Shown: positions 34,278-43,341, counted from the first letter of the stretch. The stretch: 64,000 bases of DNA from Microbacteriaceae bacterium (GCA_004297935.1 SCRE01000006.1:372001-436000), one strand, 5' to 3'. The notes: generated by a model from the sequence alone, not told the origin. Translations and numbers: made by a program.

Positions 34278-35099
34278 CTACTTCGATACATCCTGGCCGA
34301 AATACCTCTTGGAGATCTTCGCGAGTGTTCCATTGGCGGAGAGCTTCTCCAAGGCCGCATCGAAGTCGGACGGAAGCGTGCTGCCCTTGCGGAATGCGAA
34401 CGCATTTTTGGCCGGATCGGATGCCGTCGCCGCGATCCGCAACTTCGCCTCAGGATGCTGCTTCTCGTAGTCCAGCAGCGTCAGCTTGTCGTTCACGGTC
34501 GCGTCGATGCGACCCTGGGTCAGCAACGCGATGGCCTGAGCCCAACCTTCGACGGCCTGCACGTTCGCGCCGTACTTCTGTGCAAGCGCGTACCAATCGC
34601 TCGTGTTCGACTGCGCCGTGGTCTTGCCCTTGAGGTCGGCGAAGCTCGTGATGCTCGTGTCATCGGCGCGTGAGATGATGACGCCGGGGGAGACCGTGTA
34701 CGGCGTGCTGAAAGAGTACTTCGCCTCGCGCGCAGGAGTGATCGAGACCTGATTGGCGATCAGGTCGATGCGCTTGGAATCGAGTGCGGCGAAGATGCCG
34801 TCCCACTCGGTCTCCTGGAAGGTCACTTTGATGCCGAGTTCCCTGGCCACCGCGCGGGTCACGTCGATGTCGTAGCCGGTGAGCTGATTGGTCTTCGGGT
34901 CGTGGTATGAGAACGGCCGGTAGGTGCCCTCCGTGCCGACGACGAGCCCGGTGCTCGCAGCCGCCTTGAGGTCCTTGCTTCCCGTGACAGCCTGGTTGCT
35001 GCTGGTCGAGTCGCTCGCGCCTGCAGTACCGGAGCATCCGGCAAGGGTCAGAGCAACGATCGCGGCAACAGCGCCGAGCGCGGCAAACGTGGACTTCAT
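34278..35099 (-). CDS. Amino acid ABC transporter substrate-binding lipoprotein
   Basis: A 273-residue family 3 solute-binding lipoprotein. The signal peptide ends VALTLAGC with the lipidated Cys at 22. The mature protein has GTYRPFSYHDPKTNQLTGYD, VTFQETEWDGIFAALDSKRI, DLIANQVSITPAREAKYSFS and KRYFGQDVSK, most like cystine/polar amino-acid binders. A cystine or glutamine-type ligand is plausible but cannot be fixed. ATG 35099 follows GAAGGAG. It heads the three-gene importer operon. Confidence 0.92.
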   Translation of the reverse strand: MKSTFAALGAVAAIVALTLAGCSGTAGASDSTSSNQAVTGSKDLKAAASTGLVVGTEGTYRPFSYHDPKTNQLTGYDIDVTRAVARELGIKVTFQETEWDGIFAALDSKRIDLIANQVSITPAREAKYSFSTPYTVSPGVIISRADDTSITSFADLKGKTTAQSNTSDWYALAQKYGANVQAVEGWAQAIALLTQGRIDATVNDKLTLLDYEKQHPEAKLRIAATASDPAKNAFAFRKGSTLPSDFDAALEKLSANGTLAKISKRYFGQDVSK

Positions 35100-35229
35100 C
35101 TGGGCTCCTTCGTGTGGAATCGACAGCACGACATCGATGGATTTCACCCAATCGTTCGTGTGCTCTATACGCTACGCGGGCGTATCGGGCGGCGGTTCCC
35201 GGTTACGTCGCGTTACACCCCGAGCCCGA

Positions 35230-35559
35230 TCAGTAGTCGTGGTCGAGGCGATCCAGCAGCTCGACTGCCGCGCGTGCGTATTCTCCGATCCAGCGGTCAT
35301 GGATGCGCTTGATCGGCAACGGCGCGAGGGTGAGCCGTCGTTCCCGCCCGACCTTGCTGCCTATCACCAACTCCGCATTCTCCAACACTCGCAGGTGCTG
35401 CAGCGCTGTCGTGCGGTCGAGCTCTGGAAAACGCGCGCAGAGTGCCCCCGTGGAGCACGGAGCCTCCTTGAGCAGGTCAAGCATCCGGCGTCGAGTCCGT
35501 GAGGCGAGGGCTTTGAACACCAGGTCGTCAGCCGAGCCCTTGTCTCCGTCAATCGACAT
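35230..35559 (-). CDS. ArsR-family transcriptional regulator
   Basis: A 109-residue winged-helix regulator. ALASRTRRRMLDLLKEAPCS opens the domain, and CARFPELDRTTALQHLRVLE is the recognition helix region. The C-terminus (PLPIKRIHDRWIGEY) is typical of ArsR proteins that sit beside SRPBCC/AHSA1 genes. No metal-binding Cys pair of the ArsR/SmtB type is seen. Its ATG is only 16 bases from the divergent ATG of the SRPBCC gene, so both transcripts must start inside or close to the coding regions. Confidence 0.88.
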   Translation of the reverse strand: MSIDGDKGSADDLVFKALASRTRRRMLDLLKEAPCSTGALCARFPELDRTTALQHLRVLENAELVIGSKVGRERRLTLAPLPIKRIHDRWIGEYARAAVELLDRLDHDY

Positions 35560-35575
35560 GTTGTAAAATTACCAC

Positions 35576-36051
35576 ATGAATGCAGATCACTCAGTCGATG
35601 AGCTCAGCTTTACCGTGTCCGGCCGCATCGCGCGGCCCTGTGCCGAGGTGTACGAGGCAGTCGCCGATCCCGAGCAGCTTTCGCGGTACTTCACCACGGT
35701 GGGGCGCATGGTCGACTACAGGCTGGTGCGGAAGCCACCTGGGACTTCCACGACTTCCCAGGAGCGTTCCCTGTCACGGTGCTGGAAGCAGTCCCACCTT
35801 GGCGAATCGTCATCCAATGGGACGGAAAGTCGGTCACGCGAGAAGACGGGAGGAACACCGTGACCTTCGAGTTCGAGCCCGTAGACGGCGACACCCGCAC
35901 GCTGGTGACCATCACGGAATCGTCGTGGAAGCCGACCAGCGAGGGAGCCAAGGCAGCGTTCGGCAACTGCGAGGGTTGGACGGGAATGCTCGCCGCCATG
36001 AAGGTCTGGCTCGAGAATGCTGTCGTCTTGCGCGAAGGCTTCTACAAATAG
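35576..36051 (+). pseudogene. SRPBCC/AHSA1-family protein with a frameshift
   Basis: Two adjoining frames together make one SRPBCC/AHSA1 protein of about 158 residues. The first (from 35576) gives LSFTVSGRIARPCAEVYEAV and ends after YFTTVGRMV. The second resumes near 35715 with QAGAEATWDFHDFPGAFPVT and continues to WLENAVVLREGFYK at 36051. The join lies at about 35708-35720. One base inserted or two deleted would restore the frame. It could be a real inactivating mutation or a sequence error. The pairing with a divergent ArsR gene is a classic arrangement. Confidence 0.78.
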
Positions 36052-36110
36052 ATTCGCGTCAGAGCCGTCGCATCGCGGTGTCGTGCCGGGCGGATGTCGC
36101 CCTCCCATTT

Positions 36111-36128
36111 ACTGGTAATTGACTGGTA
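36111..36128. promoter_or_regulatory. Direct repeat ACTGGTA, possible antitoxin operator
   Basis: ACTGGTA occurs at 36111-36117 and 36122-36128, start points 11 bases apart (one helix turn), inside an A/T-rich patch 12 bases before the antitoxin ATG. The place fits autoregulation by the AbrB-type antitoxin. Confidence 0.45.
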
Positions 36129-36139
36129 GGCTTTTCCCT

Positions 36140-36376
36140 ATGGAGACGACAATGGATTCAGTCGGGCGCATCGTGGTGCCCAAGGCGCTGCGGGACGCTC
36201 TCGGCCTCCACGCCGGCTCCACGGTCGACGTGTCGCGCTATGGCACCGGGTTGCACATCGTCCCGGCCGGTCGCACGGCTCGACTCGTTGAGGAATCCGG
36301 CGTGCTGGTGGCGGATGGCACAACCGAGATCGATGATGCCGTGCTCTTCGGACTCATCGACTCCGGGCGACGGTGA
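36140..36376 (+). CDS. Antitoxin, AbrB/VapB (SpoVT) family
   Basis: A 78-residue antitoxin with the swapped-hairpin AbrB motif [20 protein letters not shown] followed by [20 protein letters not shown]. The acidic C-terminus ([16 protein letters not shown]) should contact the toxin. Its stop overlaps the toxin start (GTGA). Confidence 0.9.
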   Translation: METTMDSVGRIVVPKALRDALGLHAGSTVDVSRYGTGLHIVPAGRTARLVEESGVLVADGTTEIDDAVLFGLIDSGRR

Positions 36377-36804
36377 GATCTCTGGTTGTGCCACGGTCTC
36401 GGCTCGCTGTGGACACCAGCGTTGCCGTTCCGCTCCTCGTGCGGGCCCACACCGAGCATGCCGGCGTTGTCGAGTGGTGGGATGGGCGCGAACTCACGCT
36501 GTCCGGGCACGCCCTTGCGGAGACGTACTCGGTACTCACGCGTCTGCCCGGTGATGCCCGACTTGTTCCTGTTGACGCTGCGCGGTTGCTCGCGGCTCGG
36601 TTCGCCGAACCGCTGGTGCTGAAGCCGGCCACGGCGGCCGGATTGGGCAGTGTTCTTGCCGCGATCGACATCGCCGGTGGTGCCGTGTATGACGCCATGG
36701 TGGCGCTTGCTGCGTTGGAGAACGACTGCACACTCGCAACCCGCGACGCGCGAGCCAAGAGCACGTACGAGGCCGTCGGCGTGCGGGTTGAGATCGTCGG
36801 CTGA
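36373..36804 (+). CDS. PIN-domain toxin, VapC type
   Basis: A 143-residue PIN-domain ribonuclease. [18 protein letters not shown] gives the first Asp, [18 protein letters not shown] the Glu, [15 protein letters not shown] and [10 protein letters not shown] the remaining Asp residues. It is coupled to the AbrB-type antitoxin by a 4-nt overlap. The 100 bases that follow (36805-36907) hold nothing recognisable. Confidence 0.92.
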   Translation: MRSLVVPRSRLAVDTSVAVPLLVRAHTEHAGVVEWWDGRELTLSGHALAETYSVLTRLPGDARLVPVDAARLLAARFAEPLVLKPATAAGLGSVLAAIDIAGGAVYDAMVALAALENDCTLATRDARAKSTYEAVGVRVEIVG

Positions 36805-36907
36805 GACTCCTTTCGTGAACCGCCCGTGCTGCACACCTCTGCTGAGCAGGTTCGATCGGACGTCGCAACGGGCAGCGCTGGCCGATGCAGCGACGCCGAC
36901 GCGGACG

Positions 36908-38401
36908 TCAGCGCTCGGCCGGGATCGCGAACGTGCCCGCCCGCTTGCCCGTGCGGATGTTGACCGACTTCAACTCGGTGAACTCCTCGAAGCCGGCCTC
37001 ACCCATCTCACGGCCGATGCCGCTGGCCTTGTAGCCGCCGAACGGCATCTGCGGCGGTGCGTCGATCGTCGTGTTGGCGTAGACGGTGCCGCTCTTCAGG
37101 CTCTTCGCCACGCTGAGCACCGTGTCGATGTTCTTGCTCCACACACTGTTCGACAAGCCGTAGTCGACGCTGTTGGCGAGCCGAACGGCATCCGCTTGGT
37201 CGGTGAACCGGGTCACCGTGAGCACCGGTCCGAAGATCTCCTCACGGAACGCGGATGCCGTGGCCGGCACGTTGTCGATGACCGTCGGCTGCAGGAACTG
37301 ACCGGCCCCGTACACGCCGCCGGTCAGCCGCTGCCCGCCGGTCACGACGTCGGCGCCCCGACTCGGCGCGTCCTTGACGTACGCCGACACCTTGTTCAGA
37401 TGGGCGGCGTGGATGAGCGCACCGATGTCCGTGGTGCGATCAAGCGGCTGCCCCACCTTGAGTCTCGCTGCGCGGCGGGCGACCTCCGCGACGAAGTCGT
37501 TCGCGACAGACTTCTCCACGAGCAACCGCGGCTGCGAGACACAGCACTCGCCGTTGTTGAAGTTCATGCCGAAGACCACACCGGCCGCGGCATCCTCGAG
37601 GTCCGCATCGGCGAACACGAGATTCGCTGCTTTGCCGCCCAACTCGAGCGAGATCTTCTTCATGTTTCCGGCCGCGGCCGCGAGCACCTTCTTGCCTGTG
37701 GCGGTCGAGCCGGTGAACGAGACCAGGTCGACCATGCTCGACTCGGTCAGCGCCTGCCCGGCCGGGCCGGCACCGGAGACCATGTTCACGACACCGTCCG
37801 GAACCCCGGCCTCGGCGACCAGCTTCATGATCTCCCACGCGCTCGAGCTGGTGAACTCGCTCGGCTTGACCACGATCGTGCAGCCGGCCGCCAACGCGAA
37901 CGGCAGCTTCTGGCACAGGATCAGTGCCGGGAAGTTCCAGGGGATGATCAAGCCGACGACCCCGACCGGCTCGCGCAGCACGAGCCCGGTGAAATCCGAC
38001 CCGTTGTTGCTGAAGGTCTTGCCCTGCATGTTCAACGCAAGCGATGCGGCATACCGGCACAGCCCGGCCGCACCGGCGATGTCGCCCTCGGCCAGGATGA
38101 TCGGCTTGCCGCCCTCCTCGCTGTCGAGCCGGGCGAGCTCGGCGGCATCCCGGTCGATCAGATCGGCGAGCTTGTTCAGGATGATCGCCCGCTCCATGCC
38201 GCTGGTGTGCGGCCACGTGCCGGAGTCGAACGCGGTGCGCGCCACGGTGATCGCCCGCTCGACCGCCTCGACGCTGGTGGCGACGACCTGGCTCACCACC
38301 TCGTCGGTGCCCGGTGCCCTCCGGTCGATGAGCTCGAGCCCCGCGGACTCGACATAGTCGCCGTCGACGAAGTTGCCGATGATTCGAGCGGATGCTGCCA
38401 T
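36908..38401 (-). CDS. NAD(P)-dependent aldehyde dehydrogenase
   Basis: A 497-residue aldehyde dehydrogenase. The active-site blocks are VVGLIIPWNFPALILCQKLP, SFTGSTATGKKVLAAAAG, the general-base Glu in LELGGKAANLVFADADL and the catalytic Cys region GMNFNNGECCVSQPRL. YGLSNSVWSK and PFGGYKASGIGREMGEAGF close the fold. The ATG at 38401 follows AAGGAGC. It is the last gene of a four-gene operon, 55 bases after an iron-type alcohol dehydrogenase, so the two may turn an alcohol into an acid through the aldehyde. Confidence 0.94.
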   Translation of the reverse strand: MAASARIIGNFVDGDYVESAGLELIDRRAPGTDEVVSQVVATSVEAVERAITVARTAFDSGTWPHTSGMERAIILNKLADLIDRDAAELARLDSEEGGKPIILAEGDIAGAAGLCRYAASLALNMQGKTFSNNGSDFTGLVLREPVGVVGLIIPWNFPALILCQKLPFALAAGCTIVVKPSEFTSSSAWEIMKLVAEAGVPDGVVNMVSGAGPAGQALTESSMVDLVSFTGSTATGKKVLAAAAGNMKKISLELGGKAANLVFADADLEDAAAGVVFGMNFNNGECCVSQPRLLVEKSVANDFVAEVARRAARLKVGQPLDRTTDIGALIHAAHLNKVSAYVKDAPSRGADVVTGGQRLTGGVYGAGQFLQPTVIDNVPATASAFREEIFGPVLTVTRFTDQADAVRLANSVDYGLSNSVWSKNIDTVLSVAKSLKSGTVYANTTIDAPPQMPFGGYKASGIGREMGEAGFEEFTELKSVNIRTGKRAGTFAIPAER

Positions 38402-38455
38402 GATGTGCTCCTTCTGATACTGCCTCAAGCTGATACTTCCGAGACGGGATGCTGC

Positions 38456-39595
38456 CTAGAGGGCTTTGCGATACAACGTCTGAATGTCCTCGAGCGTGAC
38501 CTCGCGCGGATTGCCGGGCAGGTCCGCCTGCACGAGTGCGTCTCGCGCGAGCGCGTCGATCGCGTCGGCCGGTACGCCCACCTCGGACAGCTTGCGCGGA
38601 ACCCCGGTCTCCTGCGCCAGCCGGTGCACGGCGGATGCCGCCCGCTCGGCCGCCTGCGCATCCGTCAGCCCCGAGGTGTCCTCACCCAGCGCCCGCGCGA
38701 TCCGCGCGAACCGGGCCGGGGAGGAGGAGACGTTGAAGTCCATCACATAGGGAAGGAACAGCGCGTTGGCGGTTCCGTGGTGTACGCCGAAGTGGGCGCC
38801 GATCGTGTTCGCGAGCGCGTGCACGGCACCGAGGCCTGCATCGTGGAAGCCGATGCCGGCCATCGACGAGGCGACGAGCATGTTGTACAGGGCGTCCTCA
38901 TCGCCCTTCGACGCCTTGACCAGGTTCGCGCCGATGATCTCGATCGCGCCGATGTTGATCGCATCCGTCACCGGATTCGCGCCCTTGGCGACGTAAGCCT
39001 CGATGGCGTGAGTGAGCGCATCCATGCCGGTGGTCGCAGCGATGCGGCCGGGAAGCCCGGCGACCACACGACGATCGAGCAGTGCGATCTTCACGAACAT
39101 GAGGTCGGAGACGATGACCATCTTCACCTGCGTGTCCGGGTTCGTGATCACGGCGCCCTTGGTCACCTCGCTGCCGCTGCCGACCGTCGTCGGGATGGCG
39201 ATGACGGGAAGGGGAGGTGTGCTGAACTTGTCGACGCCCTCATAGTCGGCGATCGCGCCGCCGTTCGTGGCCAGAATGGCGACGGACTTGGCGACATCCA
39301 TGCTCGAGCCCCCGCCGATGGCGACCAGGATGTCCGCACCGCTGTCGATGCGGGCCCGGTCGGCAGCTTCGACGGTCGCGATGTCCGGGTTGCCGACGAC
39401 ATCCGTGAAGGTCGCGATCTCGAGTTCACCGGTCCTCAAGACGGTCAGAACCCGATCCAGGATGCCGGCGGCGGCGATGCCCGGGTCGGTCACCACCAGC
39501 ACCTTCGTGCCGAAGCCCGCCAACTCGGAGGCGAGCTGTTCCAGGGCGCCGTCGCCCAGGATGAGGCGGGGTGGGGAGGAGAATCGTTGGCTCAT
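38456..39595 (-). CDS. Iron-containing alcohol dehydrogenase
   Basis: A 379-residue group III (iron-type) alcohol dehydrogenase. NAD-binding IGGGSSMDVAKSVAILATNG and PVIAIPTTVGSGSEVTKGAV are clear. Metal-binding positions lie in MDALTHAIEAYVAKGANPV (Asp, His) and HALANTIGAHFGVHHGTANA (His residues). Its ATG overlaps the stop of the crotonase gene by 4 nt. The family includes 4-hydroxybutyrate, lactaldehyde and 1,3-propanediol dehydrogenases, and the sequence alone does not decide among them. Confidence 0.93.
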   Translation of the reverse strand: MSQRFSSPPRLILGDGALEQLASELAGFGTKVLVVTDPGIAAAGILDRVLTVLRTGELEIATFTDVVGNPDIATVEAADRARIDSGADILVAIGGGSSMDVAKSVAILATNGGAIADYEGVDKFSTPPLPVIAIPTTVGSGSEVTKGAVITNPDTQVKMVIVSDLMFVKIALLDRRVVAGLPGRIAATTGMDALTHAIEAYVAKGANPVTDAINIGAIEIIGANLVKASKGDEDALYNMLVASSMAGIGFHDAGLGAVHALANTIGAHFGVHHGTANALFLPYVMDFNVSSSPARFARIARALGEDTSGLTDAQAAERAASAVHRLAQETGVPRKLSEVGVPADAIDALARDALVQADLPGNPREVTLEDIQTLYRKAL

Positions 39596-40599
39596 CGGGA
39601 TTCCTTCTGTGGCTGATCGAGCACGGTGTGGCTGGATGGGGTGTGGCTGGACGGGGTGTGATCGGATGGGGTGTGGCTGGACAGGGTGTGATCGGATGGG
39701 GCGTGATCGGATGGTTCTGCGGGCGTCTGCTCGGCTGGTGCTGGTTCTGTGGGCACCGGCTGGTTCGACGTGGCTACTGGTGCCCCGGCGGCCTTGGATC
39801 TCTTCCGGTCGAAGAACGCCTGGACTGCGGCGCGCTGTTCCGGGCTGACCGAGCATCGGCCGACGAGCGCCGCTTCGACCTCGAGGCCGGCGGTGATGCC
39901 GGAGCGCACTCCGGCGTACACCGCTTTCTTGGCAGCGGCCACCGCGGTGGCGCTGTTGCCGGCGATTCGTTCGGCGAGTTCGAGGGAAGCGGCGACCGCG
40001 TCCTCGGCGACCCTGTTCACGAGGCCGAGTTCCAGCGCACGTGCGGCGTCGACGGGTTCGCCGGTGAGGATCATCTCGAGCGCCCGGCCCTCGCCGATCA
40101 GGCGGGGCAGCCGCTGGGTGCCGCCCCAGCCCGGGACGTTACCGAGTGTGATCTCCGGTTGCCCGAACCGCGCGTACGGAGCGGCGATGCGGATATCGCA
40201 GGCCATTGCCAGCTCGAGCCCACCGCCGAAGGCGATACCGTTCACCGCCGCAATGACCACCTGTGCGGCGTCTTCCAGCGCGTCGAATACCAGCTGGCCA
40301 CGGCGCATCTGCGCCGTGGCGGAGGACTCGGTCAGGCCGACGAGGCCGTTGATGTCGGCGCCGGCGCTGAACACCGCGGGCCCTGAACCGGTGAGCACAA
40401 GCGCTTTCGTGTCAGCGTGCGCGCCGCCCGGCTGAAGGCTGGCGGCCAGTTCGCCGAGTGCGTCGATCAACCTGTTGCTGAGCGCATTGCCCTTGCGCGG
40501 CCGGTTCAGGGTGACGAGAAGCACATTGTCACGTGGCTCGATGAGGAGGAGGTCTTCACCCCGCTCGGGCCCGGTCGGCGTCGCGGTCCCGGGCATCAT
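39592..40599 (-). CDS. Enoyl-CoA hydratase/isomerase with His-rich repeat tail
   Basis: A 335-residue crotonase. The oxyanion-hole motifs are SAGADINGLVGL and AAVNGIAFGGGLELAMACDI. The catalytic region is FGQPEITLGNVPGWGGTQRL with Glu at the first position and Gly/Trp in place of the second Glu. VAEDAVAASLELAERIA and a C-terminal helix finish the normal domain at about residue 265. A 70-residue tail then begins with Pro/Glu/Ala and passes into pentapeptide repeats of the form S-D/S-H-T-P. Start and stop overlap the neighbours by 4 nt on both sides. Confidence 0.9.
   Translation of the reverse strand: MMPGTATPTGPERGEDLLLIEPRDNVLLVTLNRPRKGNALSNRLIDALGELAASLQPGGAHADTKALVLTGSGPAVFSAGADINGLVGLTESSATAQMRRGQLVFDALEDAAQVVIAAVNGIAFGGGLELAMACDIRIAAPYARFGQPEITLGNVPGWGGTQRLPRLIGEGRALEMILTGEPVDAARALELGLVNRVAEDAVAASLELAERIAGNSATAVAAAKKAVYAGVRSGITAGLEVEAALVGRCSVSPEQRAAVQAFFDRKRSKAAGAPVATSNQPVPTEPAPAEQTPAEPSDHAPSDHTLSSHTPSDHTPSSHTPSSHTVLDQPQKESR
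39626..39715. repeat. Six-unit 15-bp repeat in the crotonase gene
   Basis: Six 15-base units of the form GTGTGRYYGGAYGGG begin at 39626, 39641, 39656, 39671, 39686 and 39701. In the gene each unit encodes five residues (SDHTP or SSHTP). The 15-bp period keeps the frame, so the copy number can change without disrupting the gene. Confidence 0.85.
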
Positions 40600-42176
40600 G
40601 CCTGCTCCGCGGCGGAGGATCCGCGGGAGTCGGATCCGGCGAGTTCGAGCGCGCGGACGGCAGCCGTGAACAGGGCGGAGTCCATGACCTTCACGGTGTC
40701 CGCCACCAGCGGGCGGAAGCCCATGTTGGCGATCACGTCACGCTCCAGGTCGGCACCGGGCGCGAGCTCGATCAGCACGGGACCGTCCGACCCCAATTCG
40801 AACACGGCGCGCTCGCTGACGTAGAGCACGGGCTGTCCGACCGCGCTCGCGCGCTCGCCGGAGAAGCTGATCTGCTCGACCCGGTCGACGAACTTCTGCT
40901 TGCCGCCTTCGGGCAGCACGATCGATCCGGTACCGTCGACATCGTATTCTCCGCCGGCGACGAAGGTGCCGACGAAGACGACGCGGTGTGAGCCCTGCGA
41001 GATGTTGATGAAGCCGCCGACGCCGGGCGCGCGCCGGCCGAAGCGTCCGACGTTGACGTTGCCGCGGGCATCCACCTCGGCGAAGCTGAGCACGGCGATG
41101 TCGACGCCGCCGCCGTCGTACCAGTCGAACTGTTGCCCTGACGTGACGGAGGCCTGTGCGTTCCTGGCCATGCCGAAATCGGTCCCACCGGCTGGCACGC
41201 CGCCGATGTGGCCCTGCTCGACGGTGAAGGTGACCTCGGATGCCCTGCCTTCTTCTGCGAGCACGGCTGCGACGCCGTCGGGCATGCCGAAACCGAGGTT
41301 GATGATGTCGCCGCGGCGCAGTTCGGCGGCTGCTCGGCGGGCGATGACCTTGCGCACGCCGAGCTTCATCGGGGCTATCGCGAGGTTCTCGAGCCGTGTG
41401 CGCCCTTCCAGGACCGGGTCGCGATCCGTCGCCGCCGACAACCGCTGCGCGGCATCGACGACGATCGCGTCGACCAGGATGCCGGGGACGCGCACCTGAT
41501 CGGCGATCAGTGCGCCGGCCGCAACCCGATTCCGCACCTGGCAGAGCACGATTCCGCCGTTGTTCTTGACGGCCTGGGCTGCGGCGAGGGTCTCCGCAAG
41601 GAGGCCCTCGCCCTCCATGGTGATGTTGCCGTCCTCATCCGCCGTCGTGCCGCGGATGATCGCGACGTCGATGGGGAAGACCGGCGTGTAGATCCATTCC
41701 TTGCCCGACAGTGTGACGAGTTCGACGATGTCGTCGACGGCTGCGGCGTTCAGCCGACCGCCTTCGATCCGTGGGTCGACGAACGTGTTCAGGCCGATGT
41801 GGCTGATGACGCCGGGCCCGTGCGCGGCGGCGACCCGGAGCAGATGGGAGATGGTGCCCTGCGGCAGGCAGTAGGCCTCGATCAGGTTGTCGGCCGCAAG
41901 CTCTTGCATGCCCTGGGTCCAGCCCCAGTGGCCGCCGATCACCCGCTTGACCATGCCGACGTGCGCGAAGCGGTCGATGCCGTCGCCGTGGCCGGAGCCC
42001 ATGCCCGAGACGTGCACGACGCACAGGTCGCGCGGCGCGGCCGTCGCCAGAAAGCGCGCCTCGAGCGCTTCGAGGATCGTGCCCGGTTCGTTGACGCCGC
42101 CGCCGGACCCGTCGACGATCACGGTGGCGCTGTCTCGGATCAGTTCGACGGCTTCTTCGGCGCTGCAGAAACGCAT
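40596..42176 (-). CDS. Acyl-CoA:acetate/propionate CoA-transferase (fused alpha-beta subunits)
   Basis: A 526-residue family I CoA-transferase with both halves in one chain. The first half has VIVDGSGGGVNEPGTILEAL and FAHVGMVKRVIGGHWGWT. The second has NLGFGMPDGVAAVLAEEGRA and the catalytic-Glu region TVEQGHIGGVPAGGTDFGMA. It moves CoA between acids and acyl-CoAs. The ATG at 42176 follows GAGGAG. The gene is first in the operon with crotonase, iron alcohol dehydrogenase and aldehyde dehydrogenase, and divergent from an IclR regulator with an operator-like motif between them. Confidence 0.92.
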   Translation of the reverse strand: MRFCSAEEAVELIRDSATVIVDGSGGGVNEPGTILEALEARFLATAAPRDLCVVHVSGMGSGHGDGIDRFAHVGMVKRVIGGHWGWTQGMQELAADNLIEAYCLPQGTISHLLRVAAAHGPGVISHIGLNTFVDPRIEGGRLNAAAVDDIVELVTLSGKEWIYTPVFPIDVAIIRGTTADEDGNITMEGEGLLAETLAAAQAVKNNGGIVLCQVRNRVAAGALIADQVRVPGILVDAIVVDAAQRLSAATDRDPVLEGRTRLENLAIAPMKLGVRKVIARRAAAELRRGDIINLGFGMPDGVAAVLAEEGRASEVTFTVEQGHIGGVPAGGTDFGMARNAQASVTSGQQFDWYDGGGVDIAVLSFAEVDARGNVNVGRFGRRAPGVGGFINISQGSHRVVFVGTFVAGGEYDVDGTGSIVLPEGGKQKFVDRVEQISFSGERASAVGQPVLYVSERAVFELGSDGPVLIELAPGADLERDVIANMGFRPLVADTVKVMDSALFTAAVRALELAGSDSRGSSAAEQA

Positions 42177-42322
42177 GTTCTCCTCGTTGTCTTCCGCCCG
42201 GCCGTCGCGATCGTGGTCGGCGGTGGTGGCACCTGAATCCGGATGGATGTCGACGGGCAGGAATGCGCATTGCATTGCGACACACCGACTACTGTCGATC
42301 GTAGGAGAGCCCCCCGCGGTCT

Positions 42323-42362
42323 GCAATAGCAGATAGAAAATAGTGTTAGCTATTAGCAATTG
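42323..42362. promoter_or_regulatory. IclR-type operator, site A
   Basis: GCAATAGC, six bases, AAAATAGTGTTAGC, then TATTAGCAATTG. It shares the pattern CAATAGCnAnnnGnAAATAGT with sites B and C near the second iclR gene. It lies between the CoA-transferase operon (start 42176) and the divergent iclR gene (start 42426) in an A/T-rich patch that should contain both promoters. Confidence 0.65.
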
Positions 42363-42425
42363 ACCGTATTAGTCTTTTCCTGTCCCGCCGAACAGGTTCG
42401 TGCGGGAGCAACGTGAGGGAAGATC

Positions 42426-43268
42426 GTGGACGCACCAGAGCCGGATGACACAGGGATTCCTCGGACAGACGACGAATCGGCGACGGCGCCTCGCATCGTG
42501 CGCTCGGTGGCCCGGGCGGCCGCATTGCTCAAGGCGATGGCCGCGCGCGGCAGGCCGATGGGGCTCAGCGATCTGGCACGCGCCATCGAGATCAGCAAGC
42601 CTGCGACGTTTCATCTGTTGCGCACACTCGAGCTCGAGGGCTTCGTGGTCAAGGGTGCGGATGCCACGTATCAGTTGGACTGGGGGCTGTATGAGCTCGG
42701 GAGTGCGGTCATCCGTTCGGTCGATCTGACGCGAGTGACGCGCATCCATCTCGACCGACTTGCCGAGGAGACCGGCGAGGCGGTGCTGCTGAGTATCCTC
42801 GACGGTGAATCCGTGCTCTATCTGGACCGCGGGCAATCATCGGAATCGTTCACGATGGTCGCCAATGTCGGGCGCCGTTCGCCGCTGCACACCAACGCAT
42901 CCGGCAAGGTGCTGCTCGCCCACCAGGATCAGAAATTCATCGCGACCGTGCTCGGCAAGCCGCTCGAGGCGAACACCCCGGCGACGGTCTGCAATCCCCG
43001 TGAACTCGAAGTGCAACTTCTCGATGTGCATCGCGACGGGTACGCCACGTGCTGGCAGGAGCAGGAGCTCGGCCTGTGCAGCATCGCGGTGCCGATCTTC
43101 GACTACACCGGCAGGGCGTGTGCCGCGATGGCGATCGCCGGCCCGGCCGAACGGGTCACCCGGCTGTCCGTGCCCGGATTCGTACAGCGCCTGCAGGATG
43201 AGGCGCACCAGATCTCTGCAAAGCTCGGTGCACTCGAGCCGGACCTGAACTCCCGCTCCGCGAGCTAG
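42426..43268 (+). CDS. IclR-family transcriptional regulator
   Basis: A 280-residue IclR regulator. The winged helix spans VRSVARAAALLKAMAARGRP and LSDLARAIEISKPATFHLLR. The effector domain carries VANVGRRSPLHTNASGKVLL and GYATCWQEQELGLCSIAVPI. It is highly similar to the regulator at 44641-45459, so the two are paralogues. GTG start at 42426. It is divergent from the CoA-transferase operon and probably controls it. Confidence 0.93.
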   Translation: MDAPEPDDTGIPRTDDESATAPRIVRSVARAAALLKAMAARGRPMGLSDLARAIEISKPATFHLLRTLELEGFVVKGADATYQLDWGLYELGSAVIRSVDLTRVTRIHLDRLAEETGEAVLLSILDGESVLYLDRGQSSESFTMVANVGRRSPLHTNASGKVLLAHQDQKFIATVLGKPLEANTPATVCNPRELEVQLLDVHRDGYATCWQEQELGLCSIAVPIFDYTGRACAAMAIAGPAERVTRLSVPGFVQRLQDEAHQISAKLGALEPDLNSRSAS

Positions 43269-43276
43269 CGAACGCT

Positions 43277-43319
43277 GGTCGAGTAGCCCGCGAGCGCAGC
43301 GAGCAGGCGTATCGAGACC
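43277..43319. repeat. Family A repeat, single arm
   Basis: GGTCGAGTAGCCCGCGAGCG then CAGCGAGCAGGCGTATCGAG and ACC, placed between the convergent iclR and GH88 genes. Only one arm is present. Confidence 0.75.
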
Positions 43320-43341
43320 CCCGTCCGGGGAACGAGGCTTG

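Noticed and set aside
36650-39616. A 988-codon open frame on the plus strand opposite the aldehyde and alcohol dehydrogenase genes
   Set aside because: It is rich in Arg, Asp and His with no domain, while the opposite strand encodes two intact enzymes. Long antisense frames are expected at this base composition.
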